Positions 31,969 to 40,116 of a DNA stretch of 64,000 bases are shown piece by piece (positions within the stretch are counted from its first letter, which is position 1; each line of letters begins with the position of its first letter). The DNA is from DATKRB01 sp035532415 (GTDB lineage Bacteria; Actinomycetota; Acidimicrobiia; Acidimicrobiales; RAAP-2). The notes beneath the pieces are model-generated. The model was not told the origin of the DNA. It saw nothing but the letters and a program-made list of their open reading frames with translations, and made no database searches. The position numbers and the translations under genes are program-made. Where the stretch lies: the NCBI GenBank assembly GCA_035532415.1, contig DATKRB010000006.1, positions 59,792 through 123,791 of the forward strand. Reading direction: 5' to 3'.

Positions 31969-33933
31969 ATGGGCGACGGGCACGGGACGGTTGCAGGGAC
32001 GAACGCCGGAGACGGCGGCGAGCCCTTCGTCTCGCTCTACCGGCGGTTCAGGCCCGGCCGCTTCGGCGAGCTGAAGGGCCAGCCCCACGTGGTCCGGGCC
32101 CTGCAGACGGCGGTCCGCGACAGCCGGGTCGCCCACGCGTACCTCTTCAGCGGCCCTCGGGGGACCGGGAAGACCTCCACGGCGAGGATCCTGGCCAAGG
32201 CCCTCAATTGCGCGGACCCCCAGGGCGGGGAGCCGTGCGGGGTCTGCTCCTCCTGTGTGGAGATCTCCCGGGGCAACTCGCTCGACGTCCACGAGCTCGA
32301 CGCCGCCTCCAACAACGGCGTCGACGCCATGCGCGACCTCGTGTCGCACGCCGCGCTCGGGACCCCGGGACGCTCCAAGGTCTACATCGTCGACGAGGTG
32401 CACATGCTCTCGAACGCCGCGGCGAACGCGCTGCTGAAGACGCTCGAGGAGCCCCCGGCCCACGTCGTGTTCGTGCTCGCCACCACCGACCCGCAGAAGG
32501 TCCCGGCCACCATCCGCAGCCGTACCCAGCATTTCGACTTCCGGCTCCTGGCGACGGACACCCTGTCCCAGCTCCTGCACGAGGTCCGCGACCGGGCCGG
32601 TCTCCCGCTCGACGACGACGCCCTGTCGGTGGCCGTCCGCCGCGGGAGGGGTTCGGCCCGCGACGCGTTGTCGGCGCTCGACCAGGTGGTGGCGTCGGGA
32701 TCCGCCGACGACGTCGTTCCGGAGATCGCGGAGGTGCTGCAGGCGATCGCCGACGACGACGGCGGTCGTGCGCTGCTCTCGGTGGCGTCGTTGCACGAGG
32801 CGGGTTGGGGGCCCCAGCAGCTGGCGACGGAGCTGGTGGAGGAATTGCGGCAGGCGTTCCTGTCCGTGCTCGCCCCCGAGCTGGCCGGGACCGCCGGGGT
32901 CGAGCTCCAACTCCAGACCGCACGGGCGGAGCGTCTCGGACTGCCGCGGTTGGTCCGGGCCATGGAGGTTCTCGGCCGAGCCCAGGTCGACATGCGGGAT
33001 GCGCCGGACCCCCGCGTCGTGCTCGAGGTCGCTGTGGTCCGCCTCGCCCGGCCCGAGCTGGACGATTCGCCCGCGGCGCTGCTCGACCGCCTCGCCCGTC
33101 TCGAACGGGGGCAGGGCGCCCCCCCTGCCCGTCCGCCCGAGGGCCCTGCGGCCCACCCCGCCCAGGCTCGCGTTCCGGCAGCCGCGTCCACCGGTCCGGG
33201 TGTGGCGCCCCCCCGGGGGGGCGAGGCCGCCGATGCCGCGTCCCGGCCCACGATCGGCGCGCTCCGCCGCCGCCAGGCGGCGGCAGGGGGACCGGGGACA
33301 CCTGCGGTCACGCCCCCGCCCCCGCCGAGCCCGCCCCCGCCGAGCCCGCCTCCGGGAGCCGGGGCGACCGGGGACCTGCCGCCGGAGCCCGTCCGGACCC
33401 GCCCGCCTGGTACGGCGCCGCCCGAACCTGCACGACCCGGCCAGGCCGACCCCTCGCCGTCCGGGCGGGCCGAACCGCCCGATCGCGACACCTTGGTGCA
33501 GGCCTGGGGCGATGGCGTCCTCGCGTCGCTGCCCCCCAAGGCCAAGGCCCTCTTCGGCGCCGGCCGCTTCGTCTCCGTGCAAGACGGCGTGGCGGTCTTC
33601 GCCCTCCCGTCCGTGCCGCACCGCGACAAGTGCGACGAGATTCGCGGACCGGTGGAGGAGGCGATCGCCGCCGGCGTGGGGGCGCGGGTTCGCCTGAAGC
33701 TGGTAGTGGAGGCGCCGGCGTCGTCGCGCCCCGCACCCGAGGGCGGGCCGTCGGGTCGCCCGGCCGGTCCCGGGACGACCGGCCCCGGGACCGGCGCCGC
33801 CGCGGGCCTGCACGCGGACCTCGGAGAGGATGACTTCGACCCCGACGACCCCGGCGTGCCGGTGGAGATCGAGTCGATCGCCCGGTCCCGCCTGCTCGAG
33901 GCCTTTCCGGGGGCGGAGGAGGTGAAGGAGTAG
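31969..33933 (+). CDS. dnaX: DNA polymerase III subunit gamma/tau
   Basis: A 654-residue clamp-loader ATPase. Walker A is GPRGTGKTS; the four-Cys zinc module is LNCADPQGGEPCGVCSSC; Walker B is IVDEVHML; and sensor SRC-like segments are SRTQHFDF. Domain III ends near residue 370, followed by a Pro/Ala-rich linker and a short tau-like domain (about 510-600). A C7G7 run (33208-33221) sits in the linker, but alternative frames stay open far downstream, so a gamma-making frameshift is not supported. The ATG at 31969 is preferred over GTG 31942. recR follows immediately. Confidence 0.95.
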   Translation: MGDGHGTVAGTNAGDGGEPFVSLYRRFRPGRFGELKGQPHVVRALQTAVRDSRVAHAYLFSGPRGTGKTSTARILAKALNCADPQGGEPCGVCSSCVEISRGNSLDVHELDAASNNGVDAMRDLVSHAALGTPGRSKVYIVDEVHMLSNAAANALLKTLEEPPAHVVFVLATTDPQKVPATIRSRTQHFDFRLLATDTLSQLLHEVRDRAGLPLDDDALSVAVRRGRGSARDALSALDQVVASGSADDVVPEIAEVLQAIADDDGGRALLSVASLHEAGWGPQQLATELVEELRQAFLSVLAPELAGTAGVELQLQTARAERLGLPRLVRAMEVLGRAQVDMRDAPDPRVVLEVAVVRLARPELDDSPAALLDRLARLERGQGAPPARPPEGPAAHPAQARVPAAASTGPGVAPPRGGEAADAASRPTIGALRRRQAAAGGPGTPAVTPPPPPSPPPPSPPPGAGATGDLPPEPVRTRPPGTAPPEPARPGQADPSPSGRAEPPDRDTLVQAWGDGVLASLPPKAKALFGAGRFVSVQDGVAVFALPSVPHRDKCDEIRGPVEEAIAAGVGARVRLKLVVEAPASSRPAPEGGPSGRPAGPGTTGPGTGAAAGLHADLGEDDFDPDDPGVPVEIESIARSRLLEAFPGAEEVKE

Positions 33934-34536
33934 GTGTACACCGTCCCGCTGCGCGCCCTCATCGACGAGCTCGGCCGGCTCCCGGGGGTCGGGCCCAAGT
34001 CCGCCCAGCGGATCGCCTTCCACCTGTTGAAGGTGCCGGACGAAGATGCCCGCCGGCTGTCGAGCGCCATCGTGGCGGTGAAGGAGCGCACCACCTTGTG
34101 CGCCCGGTGCTTCAACGTGGCCGAAGGTGGCGAGCTCTGCCAGGTCTGCTCGGACGATCGCAGGGACGTCACGACCGTGTGCGTGGTGGAGGACCCGCGT
34201 GACATCGTGGCCGTCGAGCGGACCCAGCAGTTCCGGGGTCGGTACCACGTGCTGCAGGGAGCGCTCAATCCACTCGAGGGGATTGGGCCCGAGCAGCTCA
34301 AGATCCGTGAGCTGCTGGGCAGGGTGGCCGAGGAGGGCATCAGCGAGGTCATCCTCTGCACCAACCCGAACCTCGAGGGGGAGGCGACGGCCATGTACCT
34401 GGCTCGGCTGCTCGCACCCCTCGGGATCAGGGTGACCCGGATCGCCAGTGGTCTGCCCGTGGGCGGCGACCTCGAGTACGCCGACGAGCTGACTCTCGGG
34501 CGGGCGCTCGAGGGTCGCCGCGACCTGCAGGCCTGA
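33934..34536 (+). CDS. recR: Recombination mediator RecR
   Basis: A 200-residue RecR. It has a helix-hairpin-helix segment (RLPGVGPKSAQRIAFHLL), a Cys4 zinc finger (Cys56, 59, 69 and 72) and a Toprim domain (VCVVEDPRDIVAVE...EVILCTNPNLEGEATAMYLARLL). With RecFO it loads RecA at gaps. The GTG at 33934 directly follows the dnaX stop with no gap. The ybaB/ebfC gene usually found between dnaX and recR is absent. Confidence 0.96.
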   Translation: MYTVPLRALIDELGRLPGVGPKSAQRIAFHLLKVPDEDARRLSSAIVAVKERTTLCARCFNVAEGGELCQVCSDDRRDVTTVCVVEDPRDIVAVERTQQFRGRYHVLQGALNPLEGIGPEQLKIRELLGRVAEEGISEVILCTNPNLEGEATAMYLARLLAPLGIRVTRIASGLPVGGDLEYADELTLGRALEGRRDLQA

Positions 34537-35111
34537 TGGAGGCCGTGACCGGTCGACCGGGGGACCACGGGCGTCTCTTGTGGATCCTCCGCCACGCGAA
34601 GGCGGTTGCGGACCCGCCCCGGGGCAAGACCGATCACGATCGCACCCTCTCGCCGCGCGGGCGGCGGGACGCCGAGGCGCTGGGTCGGCGGCTGGGCGGC
34701 GACGGCGATCGGATGGGGTTGGGGCTCCACGACCTCCCGCGGGCGGTCGTGTGCTCCACCGCCGCCCGCACCGTCGAGACGGCCAGGCTGGTGCTGGCAT
34801 CCCTTCCCGAGGCTCCCCCCGTCCGGCTCTGCCGGTCGCTGTACGCAGCGGCCCCCGAGGAGATCATGAACGAGGTGCGCGAGCTCGACGAGGGAACCCG
34901 CACCGCGATGGTGGTCGGGCACAACCCCGGTGTCCACCAGCTGGCGATGGAGTTGCTACAGGAAGGGCCTGCTGCGGACCGGCTCGATCGGGAAGGCTTC
35001 CCGACTTGCGCCGTGGCGATCGTCGGATTGCCGGTCGGCCGGTGGGACGAGGTGATCGGCGACACCGGTCGCCTCGTCGGCTTCTACCGGCCCCCCTACG
35101 CGTCCGGGTGA
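34536..35111 (+). CDS. SixA-like histidine phosphatase
   Basis: A 191-residue phosphoglycerate-mutase-like phosphatase. The catalytic RHA motif is LLWILRHAKAVADPP (His near residue 20), followed by DHDRTLSPRGRRDAEALG, and the second His is in MVVGHNPGVHQLAMELL. This matches SixA, which dephosphorylates phosphohistidine, or a small-molecule phosphatase. Its start overlaps the recR stop (TGATG), so it is co-translated with recR. Confidence 0.88.
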   Translation: MEAVTGRPGDHGRLLWILRHAKAVADPPRGKTDHDRTLSPRGRRDAEALGRRLGGDGDRMGLGLHDLPRAVVCSTAARTVETARLVLASLPEAPPVRLCRSLYAAAPEEIMNEVRELDEGTRTAMVVGHNPGVHQLAMELLQEGPAADRLDREGFPTCAVAIVGLPVGRWDEVIGDTGRLVGFYRPPYASG

Positions 35112-35124
35112 GGGACCGGAGGGC

Positions 35125-36309
35125 TCAGTCGAGGGACCGCAGCAGTGCGGCGTCGCCCTGGCCGCCGCCGCCGCACAGGGCCACCGCGGCGAGCCCACCG
35201 CCACGGCGGCGCAGCTCGAGCAGGGCGCTGAGCGCGAGCCGGGTGCCGGACATGCCGATCGGATGGCCGAGCGCGATGGCGCCGCCGTTCACGTTCAACC
35301 GATCCTCGGGGATGGAGAGGTCGTCGGCCGAGGCCAGGACCACGGCGGCGAAGGCCTCGTTGATCTCGAAGAGGTCGATGTCGCCCGGCTTCCCACCGGT
35401 CCTGGCCAGCGCCTTGGTGATGGCCCGCGAGGGTTGATGGAGCAGCGAGAGGTCCGGGCCCGCGACCTGGCCGTAGCCCACGAGCTCACCGAGCGGGGTG
35501 ACGCCCATCTCCTCGGCCTTCGCCATCGACATCACGACCACCGCGGCCGCTCCGTCGGAGATCTGCGAGGCGCTGCCCGCGGTGATGGTGCCCTCGGGGT
35601 CGAAGGCCGGGCGGAGCGCCGACAGGGTCTCGGGGGTGGTGCCCGGGCGGATCCCCTCGTCCGACTCCACCACGACAGGCTCGCCCCTGCGCTGGGGAAC
35701 GCTGACCGGGACGATCTCCTCGGCCATCCGCCCCTCCTTGGTCGCCGCCGCGGCCCTTTCGTGCGAGGCGGCGGCGAACGAGTCCTGTCGCTCGCGCGAG
35801 ATGCCGACCGCCCGGTTGAACCGCTCCGTCGAGAGCCCCATGGCGCACTGGTCGAACGCGCAGGTGAGGCCGTCGAGCATCATGCCGTCGTGCAGCGTGG
35901 TGCTGTCGAGCCGGAACCCGCCCCGAGCTCCTGGGAGCACGTAGGGGATCCGGGTCATCGACTCCATCCCCCCGGCGACCACGATCTCGGCGTCGCCCGC
36001 CTTGATCATCCGATCGGCCAGGTACACGGTGTTCAGCCCCGACAGGCACACCTTGTTGACCGTGGTCGCCGGCACGCTCAGGGGGATCCCCCCCTTCACC
36101 GCCGCCTGCCGAGCCGGGTCCTGGCCCTGTCCGGCGAGGACCACCTGTCCCATCAGGACGTAGTCGACCTGCTCCGCCGCGACGCCCGCCCGCTCGAGCG
36201 CTGCCGTGATGGCGAGCCCGCCGAGCTCCATGGCCGAAAAGGCGCTGAGGCTGCCCGACAGCTTGCCGATAGGGGTGCGAGCACCGGCGACGATGACCGA
36301 GCCAGGCAT
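35125..36309 (-). CDS. Acetyl-CoA C-acetyltransferase (thiolase)
   Basis: A 394-residue thiolase. The nucleophilic Cys is in TTVNKVCLSGLNTV (near residue 88), followed by DLFEINEAFAAV, the His motif NGGAIALGHPIGMSG, and the C-terminal Cys motif ALCGGGGQGDAALL. It condenses or cleaves acetoacetyl-CoA or 3-ketoacyl-CoA. The ATG at 36309 has GGAGG 8 nt upstream. It is convergent with the SixA gene and divergent from the epimerase gene. Confidence 0.95.
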   Translation of the reverse strand: MPGSVIVAGARTPIGKLSGSLSAFSAMELGGLAITAALERAGVAAEQVDYVLMGQVVLAGQGQDPARQAAVKGGIPLSVPATTVNKVCLSGLNTVYLADRMIKAGDAEIVVAGGMESMTRIPYVLPGARGGFRLDSTTLHDGMMLDGLTCAFDQCAMGLSTERFNRAVGISRERQDSFAAASHERAAAATKEGRMAEEIVPVSVPQRRGEPVVVESDEGIRPGTTPETLSALRPAFDPEGTITAGSASQISDGAAAVVVMSMAKAEEMGVTPLGELVGYGQVAGPDLSLLHQPSRAITKALARTGGKPGDIDLFEINEAFAAVVLASADDLSIPEDRLNVNGGAIALGHPIGMSGTRLALSALLELRRRGGGLAAVALCGGGGQGDAALLRSLD

Positions 36310-36447
36310 GTTTGGTCCTCCGAATCGCTGAGTTCGTGGGATGGCGCTGAGCCCAACCCATCGCCCGCCAGGCTACCGGCCCGGCGCCGGGGCCCCGAGG
36401 GCACGTGGGCGGCGGGCGGCGGGCGGCGCGGCGGTACGATCGGCGTC

Positions 36448-36855
36448 ATGACGCCCCTGCTGACCGAGATCGACCATGTGGCCATCGCCGTGGAGGACCT
36501 CGAGGCGGCGATCACCTGGTACCAGGACGTCTTCGGGGCCACCGTCGCCCACCGCGAGGTGGTCGAGCGGGACGGGGTGGAGGAGGCCCTTCTGGCCGTG
36601 GCCGATTCGTTCGTGCAGCTCCTCACCCCGACGAGGAGCGACTCGACGGTGGCGAAGTTCCTGGCCGGCAAGGGCGAGGGGATCCACCACGTCGGCTACC
36701 GGGTGGCCGACTGTGCCGTGGCCCTGCAGGCGGTGAAGGACAGCGGCGGCCGGGTGATCGACGAGGCGCCCCGGCCCGGGTCCCGGGGGACGACGGTGGC
36801 GTTCGTCCACCCGAAGACGTCGTTCGGGACGCTCATCGAGCTGGTGGAGGAGTGA
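36448..36855 (+). CDS. mce: Methylmalonyl-CoA epimerase
   Basis: A 135-residue VOC protein matching methylmalonyl-CoA epimerase: TEIDHVAIAVEDLEAAITWYQDVFGATVAHREVVERDGVEEALLAVADSFVQLLTPT, then GEGIHHVGYRVAD and the closing GTLIELVEE, with His and Glu metal/catalytic positions. It interconverts (2S)- and (2R)-methylmalonyl-CoA in propionate metabolism. The ATG at 36448 lies 7 nt after TACGAT, so the mRNA is probably leaderless. The acyl-CoA carboxylase gene follows 69 bp later, consistent with the pathway. Confidence 0.92.
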   Translation: MTPLLTEIDHVAIAVEDLEAAITWYQDVFGATVAHREVVERDGVEEALLAVADSFVQLLTPTRSDSTVAKFLAGKGEGIHHVGYRVADCAVALQAVKDSGGRVIDEAPRPGSRGTTVAFVHPKTSFGTLIELVEE

Positions 36856-36887
36856 GGACCGGCCCCCCCGCCGTGCCCGTGCGCCAG

Positions 36888-36916
36888 TAAGACGCGAACG
36901 GCAACGTTGGTAGCCT
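36888..36916 (+). promoter_or_regulatory. Promoter of the acyl-CoA carboxylase beta gene
   Basis: TAAGAC (36888-36893, weak -35), a 17-bp spacer and TAGCCT (36911-36916) precede the ATG at 36925 by 8 nt, a leaderless arrangement. Confidence 0.5.
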
Positions 36917-36924
36917 CGGGCCTC

Positions 36925-38481
36925 ATGGAACACACGATGGCGCAGCGGTTGGAGGACCTTTCGGCCCGGAAGGAGCAGGCCCTCCACGCGGGGAGCCCCG
37001 CGTCGGTGGAGAAGCACCACGCCAAGGGCAAGATGACCGCACGCGAGCGGATCGAGTACCTCCTCGACGACGGTTCGTTTCAGGAGCTCGACATGCTCGC
37101 CCGCCACCGCGCCCACGGCATGGGGCTCGAGGACAACCGGCCTTACACCGACGGGGTCGTCACCGGGTTCGGCACCGTGGACGGCCGGCGGGTCTGCGTC
37201 TTCAGCCAGGACTTCACGGTGTTCGGCGGTGCCCTCGGCGAGGTGTTCGCCGAGAAGATCCACAAGGTGATGGACCTCGCCGCGTCCACCGGCGTCCCGA
37301 TGATCGGGCTCAACGACGGTGCCGGCGCCCGCATTCAGGAGGGCGTGGTGTCCCTGCACTCCTACGGCGGGATCTTCCACCGCAACGTGGCGGCCTCGGG
37401 GGTGATCCCCCAGATCAGCGTGGTCCTCGGGCCGTGTGCCGGCGGAGCCGTCTACTCCCCGGCGATGACGGACTTCATCTTCATGGTGCAGGGGACGTCC
37501 CACATGTTCATCACCGGGCCGGACGTGGTGAAGACGGTCACCGGCGAGGACGTGACGCTCGAGGAGCTCGGCGGGGCCATGAGCCACGCGACCAAGTCGG
37601 GTGTCGCGACGTTCGTCTCGCCCGACGAGAAGGCCTGTCTCGACGACGTCCGCTACCTGCTGTCCTTCCTGCCCTCCAACAACCTCGAGCTGCCGCCGGC
37701 CTCCGTCTCGGGCGACGACCCCGAGCGGGCGACCCCCGAGCTGATCGACCTCATGCCGTCGTCGCCCAACCAGCCGTACGACATGAAGAAGGTGATCGCC
37801 GCCGTGGTCGACGACGGCGAGTACTTCGAGGTGCACTCCCACTGGGCCATGTCCATCACCTGCGGCTTCGCCCGGCTCGACGGCCGGGTCGTCGGGATCG
37901 TCGGCAACCAGCCCGCCGTGCTGGCCGGGGTCCTCGACATCGACTCGTCGGAGAAGGCGGCCCGATTCGTCCGGACCTGCGACGCCTTCAACGTCCCCCT
38001 CGTCACGTTCGTGGACGTGCCCGGGTTCATGCCGGGAACCGACCAGGAGTACGGGGGGATCATCCGCCACGGGGCGAAGCTCCTGTACGCCTTCTGCGAG
38101 TCGACCGTCCCCCGCGTCCAGATCATCACCCGCAAGGCCTACGGGGGGGCCTACGTCGTCATGAACTCGAAGTCCATCGGCGCCGACCTCGCCTACGCCT
38201 GGCCGTCGGCCGAGCTGGCGGTGATGGGTCCCAACGGTGCGGTGGAGATCGTGTACCGCCGCGAGCTGGTCGATTCGGCCGACCCGGCGGCCCGCCGTGC
38301 CGAGCTGATCGACGAGTACACCGAGCGTTACGCCAACCCCTACATCGCGGCGGAGCGCGGTTTCATCGACGACGTCATCTCCCCGGCCGACACGCGCAGG
38401 GTCCTCTGCCGGAGCCTGGCGATCCTCTCGTCCAAGCGCGAGGACCTGCCGAAGCGCAAGCACGGGAACGTCCCCCTGTGA
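36925..38481 (+). CDS. pccB: Acyl-CoA carboxylase beta subunit (propionyl-CoA carboxylase-type)
   Basis: A 518-residue carboxyltransferase of the PccB/AccD family. The N-terminal half has KGKMTARERIEYLLDDGSFQELDMLARH, DGVVTGFGTVDGRRVCVFSQDFTVFGGALGE and the oxyanion element GPCAGGAVYSPA. The C-terminal half has VDVPGFMPGTDQEYGGIIRHGAKLLYAF and ITRKAYGGAYVVMNSK. With a biotinylated alpha subunit (not in this window) it makes methylmalonyl-CoA. ATG 36937 is an alternative start. It sits between the epimerase and an epsilon-like subunit. Confidence 0.93.
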   Translation: MEHTMAQRLEDLSARKEQALHAGSPASVEKHHAKGKMTARERIEYLLDDGSFQELDMLARHRAHGMGLEDNRPYTDGVVTGFGTVDGRRVCVFSQDFTVFGGALGEVFAEKIHKVMDLAASTGVPMIGLNDGAGARIQEGVVSLHSYGGIFHRNVAASGVIPQISVVLGPCAGGAVYSPAMTDFIFMVQGTSHMFITGPDVVKTVTGEDVTLEELGGAMSHATKSGVATFVSPDEKACLDDVRYLLSFLPSNNLELPPASVSGDDPERATPELIDLMPSSPNQPYDMKKVIAAVVDDGEYFEVHSHWAMSITCGFARLDGRVVGIVGNQPAVLAGVLDIDSSEKAARFVRTCDAFNVPLVTFVDVPGFMPGTDQEYGGIIRHGAKLLYAFCESTVPRVQIITRKAYGGAYVVMNSKSIGADLAYAWPSAELAVMGPNGAVEIVYRRELVDSADPAARRAELIDEYTERYANPYIAAERGFIDDVISPADTRRVLCRSLAILSSKREDLPKRKHGNVPL

Positions 38482-38672
38482 CCCGGCACGACGCGTCCGC
38501 CGGGCCGTCCCCCGCCGTGCTGGCGGTGATCGCCGCGGCGGCCGACGCAGTGTGGCAGCGGCCCGCGGCGGCCCCCCCCGACGACCGCGATCCCGCCCAC
38601 GGGTCCTGGCGGTTCAGCGGTCGGTGGTGGAACAAGCCGATCCCCCTGGGCCGCGAGCGCCCGAGCGCCTAG
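38478..38672 (+). CDS. Small acyl-CoA carboxylase epsilon-like subunit
   Basis: A 64-residue protein starting at GTG 38478, overlapping the carboxylase beta stop by 4 nt (GTGA). The first part (PAVLAVIAAAADAVWQRP) is an amphipathic helix and the end reads SWRFSGRWWNKPIPLGRERP, a tail seen in small subunits of actinobacterial acyl-CoA carboxylases and related biotin-dependent decarboxylases. Coupling to the beta gene supports this role. Too short for a firm family call. Confidence 0.65.
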   Translation: MTRHDASAGPSPAVLAVIAAAADAVWQRPAAAPPDDRDPAHGSWRFSGRWWNKPIPLGRERPSA

Positions 38673-38750
38673 GCAGGGCGACCCCGGGCCCGAGGGCGGA
38701 TCTCCGGGCGATGGTCCCGGGCGCTCCGCCGGCATGCCAGAGTGGCGGTC

Positions 38751-39443
38751 ATGGACGGACCCGCAGGATTGCTCGCCCTGGTCGGTGGGTCGGAATGGAC
38801 TCCCGGCTGCAGCTTCGACGCCGAATTGCTGGCCGCGTCAGGGACCGACGAAGTGCTGGTCCTCCCCACGGCCGCCGCCTACGAGCACCCCGAACGCAGG
38901 GTGCTCGCCGCCAGTGAGTGGTTTGCCGGGCTCGGGGCCCGGGTGGAGGGGCTGATGGTCCTCGGGCGGGCCGACGCAGAGGACGACGGCGCCGCCGAGG
39001 TCGTGCGTCGGGCCCGGTTCGTCTACCTGAGCGGCGGCTCGCCGCTCCATCTCCGGTCCGTGCTGAAGGGCTCAAAGGTGTACGACGCGTTGCGGGCAGC
39101 CTGGGCGGGGGGAGCGGTGGTGGCCGGCGCGGCGGCCGGCGCGATGGTCCTCACCGATCCCATGGTGGACCCACGGGGCGGGGCGCTGACGGTGGGCCTC
39201 GGCATGGTGGACACCTTCACCGTCGTCACCCATTTCGGGGACGTGGGGGAGGACGCCCATGGTGAGAAGCTCCATCGCTCGGTGGCGCTCGCCCCCAAGG
39301 GGCTACCCGTGGTGGGGATCCCCGAACGGACCGCTCTCGTCCGGGGAACCGATGGTCTGTGGCGCAGCGTCGGCGAGAGGCCGGTCACCGTCTTCCTCAA
39401 CGGAACCCGGGCCGAGGAGGGCCTTGCCGTCCTGACCGGCTGA
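38751..39443 (+). CDS. Peptidase S51/cyanophycinase-like protein without the usual nucleophile
   Basis: A 230-residue protein with the class-I-glutaminase-like fold of peptidase S51: LLALVGGSEWTPG at the N-terminus, VLVLPTAAAYEHPERR, FVYLSGGSPLHLRSVL and IPERTALV near the C-terminus. The nucleophile motif, usually GxSAGA, reads GAAAGAM (about residues 129-135), so the catalytic Ser is an Ala (codon GCG). It may be a non-catalytic member or use another residue. The start at ATG 38751 gives a compact domain; GTG 38742 is an alternative. Confidence 0.75.
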   Translation: MDGPAGLLALVGGSEWTPGCSFDAELLAASGTDEVLVLPTAAAYEHPERRVLAASEWFAGLGARVEGLMVLGRADAEDDGAAEVVRRARFVYLSGGSPLHLRSVLKGSKVYDALRAAWAGGAVVAGAAAGAMVLTDPMVDPRGGALTVGLGMVDTFTVVTHFGDVGEDAHGEKLHRSVALAPKGLPVVGIPERTALVRGTDGLWRSVGERPVTVFLNGTRAEEGLAVLTG

Positions 39444-39459
39444 CTCGCCCGGGTGCGCG

Positions 39460-39501
39460 GTCCCCGGACTCGGCGAGGTGCTCAGTCCCCGGACTCGGCG
39501 A
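39460..39501. repeat. 17-bp direct repeat at the 3' end of a cyclophilin gene
   Basis: GTCCCCGGACTCGGCGA occurs at 39460-39476 and again at 39485-39501, where it overlaps the last codons (ESGD, stop) of the cyclophilin gene. The period is 25 bp. Probably a local duplication. Confidence 0.7.
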
Positions 39502-40042
39502 TGGTCACCGACTCGATCGTCACGGACTCCTTCGGCGTACCCGACCGGCTGCCCAGGGCGTCGATGGTGGTGACCACGTCGCCGCCGGAGACCACTGCGC
39601 CGAAGTGGGAGTACTGGGGTGGGAGCGCCGCGCCGTCGGGGCCGCTGATGATGAAGAACTGGCTCCCGTTGGTGTTCGGGCCGGCGTTGGCCATCGCCAG
39701 GGAGCCGATCTGGTACCGGCCGGGCTTGGGGAGCTCGTCCGCGAAACGGTAGCCGGGGCCACCGCGCCCGGTCCCCTCGGGGTCACCCCCCTGAATCACG
39801 AACCCCGGGATGATGCGGTGGAAGACGATGCCGTCGAAGTAGTGGTAGCGGGCGAGGAAGACGAAATTGTTCACCGTACGGGGGGCGCTTGCCGCGTCGA
39901 GGGCGATGACCAGGGTTCCCTTGGACGTCTTCATGGTGGCGGTGTACCGCTTGGCGGGGTCGATGCACATGGGGGGCTCGGCGTCGAACTTCTGGCGCTG
40001 GGAGGACGAACCGTCGGCCGGTGGGCATTCGGGGGTGGGCAT
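39482..40042 (-). CDS. Cyclophilin-type peptidyl-prolyl isomerase (cytosolic)
   Basis: A 186-residue cyclophilin. The active-site segment is FDGIVFHRIIPGFVIQGGDPEGTGRGGPGYRF (catalytic Arg in FHR), followed by SLAMANAGPNTNGSQFFII and the SHFGAVVSG strand. There is no signal peptide. The ATG at 40042 has a GAGGA Shine-Dalgarno. It follows a membrane-anchored cyclophilin gene on the same strand after 74 bp; the pair is probably an ancestral duplication. Confidence 0.93.
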   Translation of the reverse strand: MPTPECPPADGSSSQRQKFDAEPPMCIDPAKRYTATMKTSKGTLVIALDAASAPRTVNNFVFLARYHYFDGIVFHRIIPGFVIQGGDPEGTGRGGPGYRFADELPKPGRYQIGSLAMANAGPNTNGSQFFIISGPDGAALPPQYSHFGAVVSGGDVVTTIDALGSRSGTPKESVTIESVTIAESGD

Positions 40043-40116
40043 CTGCGTGATCCTCGTTTCGTGCTGTCGTGCCGGTCGGCCTGTGGCCGCCGGCGGGGCG
40101 GGTGCGGATTGCCGGG

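Noticed and set aside
33206..33223. C7G7 run in the dnaX linker as a programmed frameshift or slippage site making gamma
   Set aside because: Position suits a gamma/tau switch, but both other frames stay open for about 470-610 bases (to 33697 and 33833), so a shift would not give a short gamma-like product.
31867..34800. Very long open frame antisense to dnaX and recR (and similar ones antisense to 757-2835 and rpoB)
   Set aside because: High-GC third codon positions open antisense frames; no family motifs and low-complexity Arg/Gly/Pro composition, while the sense genes are clear.
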